Assembly: GCA_037367355.1 (NCBI GenBank)
Contig: CM074695.1
Location: forward strand, 4,092,001-4,156,000
DNA from: Neoscytalidium dimidiatum
Lineage: Eukaryota; Ascomycota; Dothideomycetes; Botryosphaeriales; Botryosphaeriaceae
Length of the DNA: 64,000 nucleotides
Direction: 5' to 3'
Position 1 is the first letter of the stretch, and each line of letters starts with the position of its first letter. The notes under the pieces were generated by a model. The model did not search any database. It was not told where the DNA came from and saw only the letters and a list, made by a program, of their open reading frames with translations. Of this stretch, positions 23,652 through 33,406 are shown in pieces. A program made the translations under genes and the position numbers.

Positions 23652-24029
23652 CGTTAGCTACGAATTGTATTTAGTAGCTTGAAACATGGCAAGGCGACGT
23701 CAATATCAGTTACGCGTAGTGAGCTGCCCACTGAGTTGATGTATTTTCTCTTGTCTTGGACTTCAAACAGTATACCACTCTAATGTATACTTAGCAGATG
23801 CAGCAATTGCGTACATGGTCATTCCATAAGTAGTGAGACGGGCTAGAACATCACACATGTAGCCAGTGAAGTCGCCCCTGCGTAAATGTCATGAATATGA
23901 TATTTCACGCATGCAACTGACTGCTTGACTAAGTATCCCTGCCGTTACTGTACTTTAAACACGAACTCATACGTGGGCTAAGGGCCATAAAGTTTTGACT
24001 ACCCCGCATATCGCTGCATTGGTCGATGC
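23652..24029. other. Intergenic, AT-rich
   Basis: About 380 bp with no coding signal between the hydrolase and regulator pseudogenes. Confidence 0.4.
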
Positions 24030-25030
24030 GTGGCCCTGATAGGCCCCGCACTATTCCCCTCACAACAGCTGATTAACGATGGCGCAGCCGAAGTCTTCCG
24101 CGAGTTCCGTCCCCCAATTGTTCTACCACCGTTCATCAACAGGCCTAGTCGAGCGCAAAGAGTACGCTTGAGAAAGAATTGCATCACGAAAGGGGAAAGA
24201 AATGTTCGACCTTATTGCTACATTTTAAAAGAAAGATACGACTTGATGGTCCGTGTACTCCATCATTTTGTGCCAGGCGTCCCCTTGGAAACACATGACC
24301 TGCAAAGACTATCAATCAGCCTGGAAATAGGACATTATTCTGGATCACCTGATGCAACACGCGATGAAGAGAGCCAGCTTGATGATCAGGTTCTGGGGCA
24401 TGAAATTGGAGAGCTCACATTTAAGCCGAACAGAACGGGGGCCATAGCTACGGACCAAAGTCCTTCGCAGTCGTCCGTTGCTATCAGCATGAATGATGGC
24501 GCCTTTTTACTATGGACAATTCTCGTAAGAACCACCGTTCTTCCGATGTGCTAGAGTTGACTTTGAAAGGATACGAGAGCGGAATCGGCTGCGCCGCTTT
24601 CAATCGGAAAGTTCACAAGCTGCTAGCGGAAAGAGCGCTTGCGGTTCCAATGATTAAGACCGTGGATACGGAATACGACGGGAGGATGCTCGAGGCTCCG
24701 TCGGATGAGCTACCAGATAGAATCCGCGTTGAACACGCATCTGATGAATTCTTCCGGGACGTGAACAGCATTCTGTTCATTAAGAGCGAATACCAGTTCT
24801 ATCAAAGCTTAGACGAAGCCTATTTTGCGGGACGGAATTTCAGCCGCGCATTTACATCTGTCATGCATTTTATCCTCGCCATCGGAGATGATTCGGACGA
24901 GGAGTACCAGAGGGGATAATCCCTTCTCCCCAAGGTTTTCGCCGATGGAACTGTAACAAGCGTCCAAGCGGTGATTTTGGCAGTAAGTTACGAAAATGGA
25001 CGCCTCTTCATTGTCCCATGCTGACCCCAA
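24030..25030 (+). pseudogene. Zn2Cys6-type transcription factor remnant
   Basis: Two linked segments resemble the body of a fungal-specific regulator. The first has a linker-like YILKERYDLMVRVLHHFVPG followed by ETHDLQRLSISLEI. The second has DEFFRDVNSILFIKSEYQFY, then FTSVMHFILAIGDD. A possible intron (GTAAGAACC... to TTGAAAG) lies between them. The second segment meets an in-frame TAA at about 24917-24919. Directly after the stop, the same frame resumes the family pattern LLPKVFADGTVTSVQAVILA and reaches a donor GTAAGTTACG. The next exon is not readable. No ATG with a cysteine cluster precedes the similarity, so the DNA-binding domain is lost. The similarity is convincing but degraded, and I cannot tell what it regulated. 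Confidence 0.55.
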
Positions 25031-25125
25031 TCTTACAGAAGTGATGTTTGAATTAAATTGAGATGGATTGATGGCTCAAGAGCGGCATCGGAGAAAGAAT
25101 TGAGTACCAATTCTTGGAAGGCTCT

Positions 25126-26676
25126 TTACAGTCCTTTGACTTTGATCAAAGCCGTCTTGACCTCCAAGTAGTTGCTGAGACTGTGTTCCAATCCCTCACG
25201 CCCGACACCGCTTTGCTTGTAACCACCGAAAGGCATATCTGTGGCAGTAGTAGGACTAGTACAATTAATGCCGACGGTCCCGGATTCCAGCCGCGCCAGC
25301 ATTCTCAATGCACGGTCAATGTTCTTTGTGAAGACAGAAGCATACAGCCCGAATTCTGTGTCGTTGGCCTTCTTGACGACGTCATCTTCTGAGTTGAAGA
25401 CATTGATATTCACGACTGGGCCAAAGACTTCCTCTTTCATGATCCTCGACTCCTCGGGTGTTTCCAAGAAGATGGTTGGGTTGACATAAGCTGCGCCGTC
25501 CGCCTGGGACCCCCCAAGAACCAACTTCCCGGACTGCTTCCCGGCTTCAATGTATTCGAGCACGCGCTTGTGCTGGACCTCATCAACAATCGGTCCAATT
25601 TTGGTGTTAGGATCCAGAGGGTCACCCAGACTCGCGGCCGCAATCTTTTCCTTGAACTTCGCAATGAACGCCTCAGCTACGTCGGCGTGCACATAGATAC
25701 GGCTGTTTTGCATGCAGGTCTGTCCTGCGTTGGTCCGCACGCTGTATTGCGTGAGTTCCGCTGCCTCGTCCAGGTCGGCGTCTTCAAAAACGATCGCTGG
25801 GGATTTGCCGCCCAGCTCGAGCACGACGTTCTTCAGGTTGGATTCTGCGGACGCTTTCTGGATTGCCTTGCCAGTTCGCAGCGAGCCGGTGAAGCTGATC
25901 ATTCGGATTTTCATGTGCGAGGACATTGCGGCGCCGGAGATGTGGCCGTGACCAGACAGAACATTGAGGACGCCCGGAGGGAAGCCAGCCTTCTGAACGA
26001 GTGCGGCAATTTTGGCGGACTGGTGGAATGCATCAGTACAAAATCGGCCAGTTCGAGGGTCCGAATTCCTTACGGTCAATGGAGCTTTCTCGGAACTCTT
26101 CAATATGACAGTATTGCCAGCCGCCAAGGCTGGCGCAACCTTTTTGGCAAAAAACAGAAGCGGCACGTTCCACGGAATGATCACACCCACGACACCAAAT
26201 GGCTGGCGTACGGTGACATTCATGTAGCCTGGAGTGTTCAGACTGGTGGTTCCACGCGCTTCCCAGCCCATGCCTGCGTAGAGCCTGAAAACTCCGGCTG
26301 CGGCGCCGCCGTCGAAGAACTCGGAGACAGGCTTGCCCATTGAGATGGCTTCAAGCCGGGCTAGCTCATCCTTGTGTTCGAGGATGAGGTCGGCTAGGCG
26401 CGACATGGGCGCACCTCGCGCAGCGGGTGATAACGCAGACCATGAAGGAAATGCCTTTTGAGCGGCGGCAACCGCGTTGTTCACGTCGTCGACGGTGGCT
26501 TCGGATACCTCTGCGGCTGGCTTCCGCGTGTGTGGAGAGACGAGAGTGAATGTCCCACCATCAGAGGCTGGAACAAACTGTCGGAGATGTGAGCAATGTT
26601 GACCTGAAGACAGCCCTCAATTTTCAAATTTCACCTTTCCGTCAATGAAAAGTCGCGTCTCGATGGATTCCGTCAT
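25126..26676 (-). CDS. NAD(P)-dependent aldehyde dehydrogenase
   Basis: Exons 26635-26676, 26074-26577 and 25126-26019 encode 479 residues. Exon 1 supplies MTESIETRLFIDGK and joins FVPASDGGTFTLVSPHTRKP, a normal family N-terminus. Motifs present are FGVVGVIIPWNVPLLF, GNTVILKSSEKAPLT joined to SAKIAALVQKAGFPPGVLNV, the catalytic Glu in LELGGKSP and the catalytic Cys in NAGQTC. The C-terminal motif MPFGGYKQSGVGREGLE is also intact. The second intron (26020-26073) is 54 bp, has no stop and is a multiple of three, so leaving it unspliced inserts 18 residues without changing frame. The enzyme oxidises aldehydes to acids. Beside a dioxygenase-family remnant and an aromatic monooxygenase, an aromatic aldehyde is a plausible substrate. 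Confidence 0.92.
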
Positions 26677-29566
26677 AGCTACTGGCACTCTCCGTGTCTC
26701 TGGAATAATAGTAGGTTCGCGGTCTCAATCTGAAAAAGAAAAGACGCTCAGTAGTACATTAGCGATGCAACGTGCAAGTGTTCTCTTTGAACGCATGCGT
26801 GATGAGGGGCAGTCCTTTTCTATTGCTCGGATCCATGCAACCGAGCTGAATTTGTGATATCATTAGAAAAAGCCGAAACGCTCAACCCCACAATGTGCCG
26901 AAATTCTTCGTGCGCAAACCCCTGCAGGAGTAAATGGTCACCATGCTGGCGGACGGCAAAATGGCAGCTGCGGCATCATCCGGGGGGCGGGGTGCAGCCG
27001 GTAGTTTTTTTTTTTTTTTTCGAATGCGGGGTCCAGATCTGGGACCCGTCGGGTAGCTTCCCGGCGCTCTCCGTAGCGAGCAATTGTAATCTTAGAGAGT
27101 ATGGTCCGCACCTGACAAGGGTTTTCAGAATGCTGCAGTCATTTCGCAAAGCCACACTCTGGCTACTTTGATTACTAAAGAATGACTCGCAGAGACATCA
27201 ATATCTGAGCGTTTTTCATATGGCGCAATTAATTAAAATCCCGATTACGTATCACTTGCACTTTGAATTTCCTTTGTCTTATATTTCTCATGGCATTTGG
27301 ACACTCTGGATTTACTGACGTCGGAACGGAGACAATCCATTTCACCACCGAAATGCAACGCGCCGTTGCTCGCCTGAGACTGCTGCGTTCAGCCCCCTAA
27401 ATCTTGAAGGCACTACAACTATTCGGGCCATAGAATGCCTCACGCGTGGTTCTCCCCCATATCCTTTGCGAATCATCTGCTATGCGCTTCTAAAAGACAA
27501 CCGTGGGAATCTTAACACTAAGGATACGGAAGAGTTTTGATTATACAATCCGATATGCTTTGTTCGCTGATGTCAAAGACGACGGTTGATTTTTGGATAT
27601 TCTGGTTACAAAGCTAATCTGGTGCACCTTTGAAAAGTGGCTGCTTCATGAATAAACGACCACCTCCTTGGTCACTACTTCTATCAACTATGTGTATGGA
27701 TTCCAACCATTCAGGGAGCGGTCATATCACCATCATCTCTCCTTCTTCCGCCACTACGCGCGTTCATCAACCGACATAGGAAATTAATGGGAGTTCGGCC
27801 TACTCTTTCCAGCCATTCATAGGGGCAGCTATGTGTTGAACACTATCTTGTTGCTTCCGGTTTAACAAACCCTCACGTGTTACTGCTCGAGTTAGAAACG
27901 CACGAGACTCCAAGCAACTTCCTCACATATTAGCCTGCATTGAAGAACCTTGTTCAGGCACTTGCACCTATAGTTTGTTATGGTGCATGCTACAATTTCT
28001 GGTATGGCCCTGCAGCAGCTTGTGGCACGCTGCAGTCGAAATTGCTCCTCTATAGTCACATTCCCGGCTGTCACAAGGCTAGAGCAACTGCCAATTCGAC
28101 CATAATTCACATGTATACTCTAATCTGGGCTATCATGAGGTGCCCAAGCGGCTTCCAACTGCATCACGATACCCCAATCTGGAACCTCTACCTGCTGTCA
28201 CAAGCGATCCCTGCATTAACACTTTGCACGCGACTACCTACCTTTTGCCTACCTCTTCTTATATAATACCACCTCCCCTCAACCTCAGCACTTCTTTTCT
28301 CTTCAGCTCTCTTTGCCTTATGGCTTAGATCACGTGTAGTAACTGTTCTTTTTAGATTAATCTCTAGAACGCTCTTACGGGGGCATCTATGTGATTAGTC
28401 TAGTTTTTGGAAACTGTGTTGGTGGCCTCTGGGCTTCGCTCACGTCACTGACCACGGTGTCGTTCGTATTGCACTATCTCGGGCTGACGCGAAGAGCAGA
28501 GCTTCTTCAGCTGTTCACTCATCAACATCAGATTTTCGTTGAGCTTCCTCACCTTGTGTGGGGACTTGAGGAAGGACTGTGAAGAAAACCCATCAATGTA
28601 CTTCTGGTGGACAACGGAAGCCCAGCCGCGTTCACTTGCAATTGATTCTGTACAGGGAAGATAAAGATAATAAGTGACGCAAAAGCACGCTGCAAGCATC
28701 TGCCGAAAGGGTAACACAGGTTCTTGGACCTGCCAGTATTCTGAGCGGCTTTCTTCTAATATACAGTCACTGCATTCTCAGATACTTCGGACAGTTACTT
28801 AGTCAGAACGTTTGAAAAACATGTCCTATCAATGTACCTTGCTTCAACTTCGCTACTGATCCTATCATACACGCAAGGCGTTGCAAGCTTTAATTGCGCA
28901 TGCCCAACAGAGCGTTGGAGCACTGTTCTCATATACTCTCTTAAACCCGCACCCAGCAATGGAGTTGGATCCGCGGAGGCGTATGGACCTTATACCGCGG
29001 TTTCCGAAGGAGCTTAAGCTCTGGCATAGCTTTACTCTCTCAACAAGTTGCTTGCATAGGCTCATTCGTACTCACAGCACCTTTGCGAAAACCAACGGAT
29101 TACAATACGACCAATTCTATCATCACCTCTCTAAGCCCCAACAACGTAAACGCACAGGCTCTAAAAGCACAAGACATTGGTATACAACAATTACGCAATA
29201 GTAGCTTGAATTGCCAATGGACTCGGCGCAACTGGGGAAGACAGCTGGCTTGGCGACCTACAGACCCATCAAATTCGACGGGCCTGCATACAAAATATGG
29301 TGAAACTGGATTCAGTGAAGCACCCGAAGCATGAGCTCAAAATGCCGACAAGCGATATAACCGGTAGATGGCGGTTGATGTTCAAAGTTTCCTTTTGCCA
29401 ACGAGGTTCACAAGAACTTTGCGGATATACGCGTGCTTCAAAAAAAATATCTCCCTCGGAGCTCGTCCGTTTCGCTCGGACGCCACTGTATCTACAACCT
29501 CCGACGCATATATATACATATATACTTGCATACGAAAATGAACCCTCAGGCCGGCAAAATCACCAT
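26677..29566. other. About 2.9 kb without a supportable gene
   Basis: The first few hundred bases are the promoter side of the aldehyde dehydrogenase. The rest is comparatively AT-rich, with short stop-bounded frames on both strands and an oligo-T tract at about 27005-27020. I found no family motif and no chain of exons. Confidence 0.45.
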
Positions 29567-30325
29567 TTACGACATGGCAGGGATGGTGATCTTCTCGATG
29601 GTCCAGACCTTGCCGCCCTGGCTCGAGACCATGTCGGTGTAAGTGGCGCCGCCAGAGCTGCCAAGGGTGTCGCTGAAAGTGGTATCGGCCGCGGCGAGGG
29701 TGATGGTGGTGTTGAGGTACTGCTGCTCAGAGACCGTGCCGGTGCAGCTGTCGTCGCACTCGGTGCCGGTGCCGTAGCCGGTCATGTACGGGCCCGAGTC
29801 GTACGAGAAGTAGCTCAAGTTCTCGCCGGTATCGGCGTTGGTGACGATCCTGCGTTCGGGTCAATATTCCCCGTGCGGATTGCAGGGCGGTTCTTCCGGA
29901 TGTGCTTACTGCTCCCAGGTGGTGCCGTCGTCCATCAGGTTGTACTCGATCCTGACCTTGGTGTCGCCGTCGATGGCGGAGGCGTTCGAGTCCTTCTGGC
30001 CGAAGCTGCCGAAGAGGGAGGCGCGGATGCACCACTGGCTGGAGCTGCCGCCGCACCATTCGTTGCCGGAAGACCATTGCTCGATGGTGGTCTGGACGAG
30101 GTCGCCGGTGCCGTTGCTCATACCAGGCCACAAGAAGAGCTCACCGTTTTGCGAAGAGGGAGGGGTGCCGGGAATGATGGTCGTAACGGCGTTCACGATG
30201 GTTGATTTAGTGGGCCCGAGAGAGACGGCGCCACCCCAAGTGTCTTCGCGCTTGTTAATGAGACGAGTAACCGAAGGCAACGCAGCCGCAAGAGTAGGGA
30301 GTGTGAGAAGAAGAGAGGACTTCAT
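29567..30325 (-). CDS. Small secreted protein, uncharacterised
   Basis: Exons 29910-30325 and 29567-29849, with a 60-bp intron, encode 232 residues. MKSSLLLTLPTLAAALPSV is a clear signal peptide. A dibasic NKR at about residues 24-26 could be a Kex2-type processing site. The mature part begins EDTWGGAVSLG and contains GELFLWPGMSNGTGDLVQTT, paired cysteines (EWCGGSSSQWC) and a second pair (ECDDSC) in exon 2. This suggests a disulphide-stabilised beta-rich extracellular fold. The WGGAV start resembles that of fungal eqolisin-type proteins, but I cannot identify the Gln/Glu dyad, so protease activity is not claimed. Several NxT/NxS sequons suggest glycosylation. Confidence 0.8.
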
Positions 30326-31637
30326 GCTGGGCAAAATTTCCGGAAATATCAAACGAAGGTAAGTAGAGAGCGGGAGCAACCAGTGCTTTAGAGACGAAGG
30401 AAGGTATGATCAGCACGAGCTCTTATACAACAAACATCGTGATCATATAGGGGACGCAGAACGCCGTTAAGCGAAGCCTACGCAAGCCTTTGGACCAAGA
30501 ACGGGCATGTCTTGTCCTTGAAACCAAGCACTCATGATCGACGCTCGGTTCCCGCTACATGAAACAAACGAACCCCACCGATGCAATTGTCCATCAGTAC
30601 AAACAGGGAAACAAAGGTGATCGTGTTTATGACCGCTAGAATAGTTGAAGATTAGTTTTGGCACCTTCGGCGGAGAAACTGCCAGCCTTTGTGCTTTAGA
30701 AGGAGGAGTGAATCCAGATCCGTCTAGGTGGGCTGGAAAGGCCAAGGAACACGTGTGACGCGGCTAACGGTGTTTCGGACCGGCAGTTGGACGAGACGAC
30801 GGCCCGAGGGCTTTTCGGGGCGTCTACGAAAACGGTAATATCATTTCCGCCAATGAGCACATATGTAGCCTGGATCTCATGATTCTCAATATATACCCAT
30901 GGTCCGAAAGACTGGCTGGGAGCCACACGGCGTGGGCATCCAGTAGTTCTGGTCCATCTTCTCGTGGCAAAACTTCAACGTTATATCTTCAGATTGGTAG
31001 CTGGAACCTGTTTTTCGCATGGCACAGGTTTCTGGGAACTGGGTTGCAATGATGGCTCTCCGCATTTCTTTTTTTTTTTTTTTAAATTGATCTCACGCAG
31101 TACACATCCGAGAACTCGCTTGTTTCTTTCATGTGCATGCCATCGGTCCTTGTGATGCTTGTTGGAAATGCGGGGTCACGGTGCTTTTTGGCACCGAACC
31201 AGAGAGAAAGAATTCCTAAACAATGGACACTCAAAATGTCCATTTGAGATTGGAATGAAGCTGCTCAAACCGCAGAGTCGTGGTCACACTAATCAACCGA
31301 ACACGATGTGGCATCGATCATGGACTTGAAGTTGCTCCCGGATCCTGGAAGTACGAGTCAGCTCATTTGATCGTCTTCATATGCAAGGGCTTACTTGTGC
31401 AAGAGCTCGGTAATACGTTGCACGTTGATCTCAGAAGAGTAAATAGAAGACGGAAAAGATATCATGTGCTCGCCGCCGAGGCACTTAGTAGATGTGCTCA
31501 TGAGGGGAGTGATGCTTGGGTTTGAATTCGTGTAATATGATATTGCAGCAGAGGAGCTTCGGTCCGCAAGTATAAGAGCCTCGACGTAACAGACCGCCCG
31601 AGCCAAGTCGACCCTGGAGCATCATCATCGGCGACAA
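30326..31637. other. Intergenic region
   Basis: About 1.3 kb with no supported gene. It holds the upstream side of the secreted-protein gene and an oligo-T tract at about 31069-31083. Confidence 0.4.
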
Positions 31638-31667
31638 TCGCGTATACTCGCGTACACTCGCGTGTTT
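31638..31667. repeat. Three tandem 10-bp units upstream of the serine hydrolase
   Basis: TCGCGTATAC, TCGCGTACAC and TCGCGTGTTT follow each other directly, ending about 150 bp before the ATG at 31815. The shared TCGCGT core repeats once per helical turn, a common layout for cooperative transcription-factor binding. No known factor is assigned. Confidence 0.5.
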
Positions 31668-31814
31668 TGTGGATCCGTTATCGGCGCATTTCAGCAGGGC
31701 GTCCAATTGGAAAAACCAACCGTCACTATTATTTCAACGCTTTTCTTCTATTGTTTGCCGCTCGCCTTGATCGCCGTTACCACTTACATTACCATACTTT
31801 GCCCATTTTTCAAC

Positions 31815-32486
31815 ATGCCCAAACCCAAGATCCTCTGCCTCCACGGCGGCGGCTCCAACGCGCGCATCTTCGAAGCCCAGCTCGCGCGCCTCAACATGGT
31901 CCTCCGCCCCCACTTCGACCTCGTCTGCGCCGACGGGCCCCTCGAATGCGACGCGGGGCCGGGCATCCTGCCCTTCTTCGACGGCGAGGAGCCGTTCCGG
32001 CAGTGGTTCTGCCCCTCGGACGCGAAGGAGCAGAACGCGGCGCACACGCAGCAGATGGCAGGGCTGCGCGGCGAACTCCTGCGCGTGGTCGGCGAGAAGG
32101 GCCCGTTCGTGGGCGTGCTGGGCTTCTCGCAGGGCGCGCGGACGGCGGCGTCGCTGCTGCTGCTGCAGGAGGAGAGGCCGGAGGGAGTGGGCATCAAGTT
32201 TGGGGTTTTCGCGTGCGGGACGGTGCCGCCGGAGGACCTGCTGCTCGACCAGCGCGGCGAGGGCGGGGAGAGGGCGAAGACGGTGCGCGTGCCGACGGTG
32301 CATGTCTTCGCCGACTCGGACCCGTGGAGGCCGCAGAGCGAGAAGCTGCCCGACTACTGCGACCCGGAGAAGACGCGCATTTTCCAGTTCAAGGGCGGCC
32401 ACCATCTGCCGACCATACCGGCGGAGAACCAGAAGATGGCCGACCTGATTTTGGAGGTGTATAGGCAGGTGGAGGAGCGTGCCTGA
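31815..32486 (+). CDS. FSH1-family serine hydrolase
   Basis: Single exon, 223 residues. The frame is open from 31662, but the first ATG with a family N-terminus is at 31815: MPKPKILCLHGGGSNARIFE. The nucleophile elbow is GVLGFSQGARTAASLL (Ser in GFSQG). The acid is probably the Asp in VHVFADSDPW, and the His lies in FKGGHHLP. This matches the FSH1/DUF341 group of cytosolic alpha/beta hydrolases, about 220-280 residues long. They include esterases and thioesterases found alone or beside biosynthetic genes. The substrate is unknown. The GST gene downstream is convergent, with stops about 190 bp apart. Confidence 0.9.
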   Translation: MPKPKILCLHGGGSNARIFEAQLARLNMVLRPHFDLVCADGPLECDAGPGILPFFDGEEPFRQWFCPSDAKEQNAAHTQQMAGLRGELLRVVGEKGPFVGVLGFSQGARTAASLLLLQEERPEGVGIKFGVFACGTVPPEDLLLDQRGEGGERAKTVRVPTVHVFADSDPWRPQSEKLPDYCDPEKTRIFQFKGGHHLPTIPAENQKMADLILEVYRQVEERA

Positions 32487-32678
32487 GGCCGGAGGGCGGG
32501 GTCGCTCATTCTGTAGGGCAATGGCGCAATCGTGACGGAAGCGCCGGCTCCCACACTACCTTAACCTTGACGATACTTCATCTGCTGCATTTCTGAATCT
32601 CATTCTGTTCATGAACTACCTTCACCATGACTTCGGGAGGAAAACGTGCCATGCACCGCCTGTCCATAGACGACGTCT

Positions 32679-33406
32679 TCACGAGGGAATCTGCCTGACA
32701 GCACACATCTCCTTCTCAGCGTTGGGGAAGAACTCGTGGACGCCGTCGGAGCGCAGGGTGCGGAAGAACCAGTCCATCATCTTCGGATACTTCCGCCTCA
32801 TCTCCTCATCCACGCCGAACTTGAACACCCACACCAGCGCCGACATGACCGCGAGGTCCGCGATCGAGAGCTCGTCCGTCGTCGCCAGCCAGGTCCTGCC
32901 GTCCAGCGCGCGCTCGAGGATGGCCATGGCCGCGTCCATCTTGGCCAGCGCCTTGGTCTCGACCGCGTCGTCGTAGGGCGCGAAGCCGACGCGCGGGTAC
33001 AGCAGCTTCAGCAGGTCCGGCCAGATCTCGCCCACCTGGAACAGCACCCACTGCTGCACCCGCGCCTTCTCCGCCGCGTCCCTGCCCACCAGCTGTCCCG
33101 CCTTGGGCCCAGCCTCCGCCACGTACTGCATGATGGCGTCCGACTCGACCAGGTTGACGCCGTCCGCGCCCTCGAACGCGGGGACTTTGCCGGTCGGGAA
33201 CTTGGCCAGGAATTCGGGCGTCCTGTTGGTCTTGTGCATCTCGAAGCCTGGGACGATTTCGATCTCGAAGCCGTTGAGCTTGGCCGCCGCCTGGATCTAC
33301 CGAGAGAGATCAGTCTTGTGGAAGCTCACCGGAACGTTTTGGTCTGCGGTACCTTGGCGACCCTGGGGTTGTTAGGATACGTGTAGATCCTTCCTAAAGG
33401 AGCCAT
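32679..33406 (-). CDS. Glutathione S-transferase, EF1Bgamma-like class
   Basis: Exons 33353-33406 and 32679-33296, with a 56-bp intron in phase 0, encode 223 residues. The N-terminal thioredoxin-like domain begins MAPLGRIYTYPNNPRVAK and contains EFLAKFPTGKVPAFEGADG, then LVESDAIMQYVAE, the glutathione gamma-glutamyl site with Glu-Ser. The C-terminal all-helical domain includes VQQWVLFQVGEIWPDLLKL and LSIADLAVMSALVWVFKF. This arrangement resembles the GST part of elongation factor 1Bgamma. The large conserved C-terminal EF1G domain is absent, so this is a free-standing GST. It probably conjugates glutathione or acts as a peroxidase in the cytosol; the substrate is not predictable. Confidence 0.88.

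Noticed and set aside
29811..29830. Suspected frameshift in exon 2 of the small secreted protein
   Set aside because: On re-reading the bases the frame is continuous (GENLSYFSYD); exon lengths sum to 699, a multiple of three.
29297..30205. 302-codon plus-strand open frame
   Set aside because: Antisense to the secreted-protein gene, whose signal peptide, intron phase and stop all fit; composition of the antisense frame is Gly/Ala/Val-biased.
31667..32464. Alternative frames over the serine hydrolase locus on both strands
   Set aside because: They are Arg/Pro-rich shadows of the FSH1 gene, which has its complete catalytic triad in frame.
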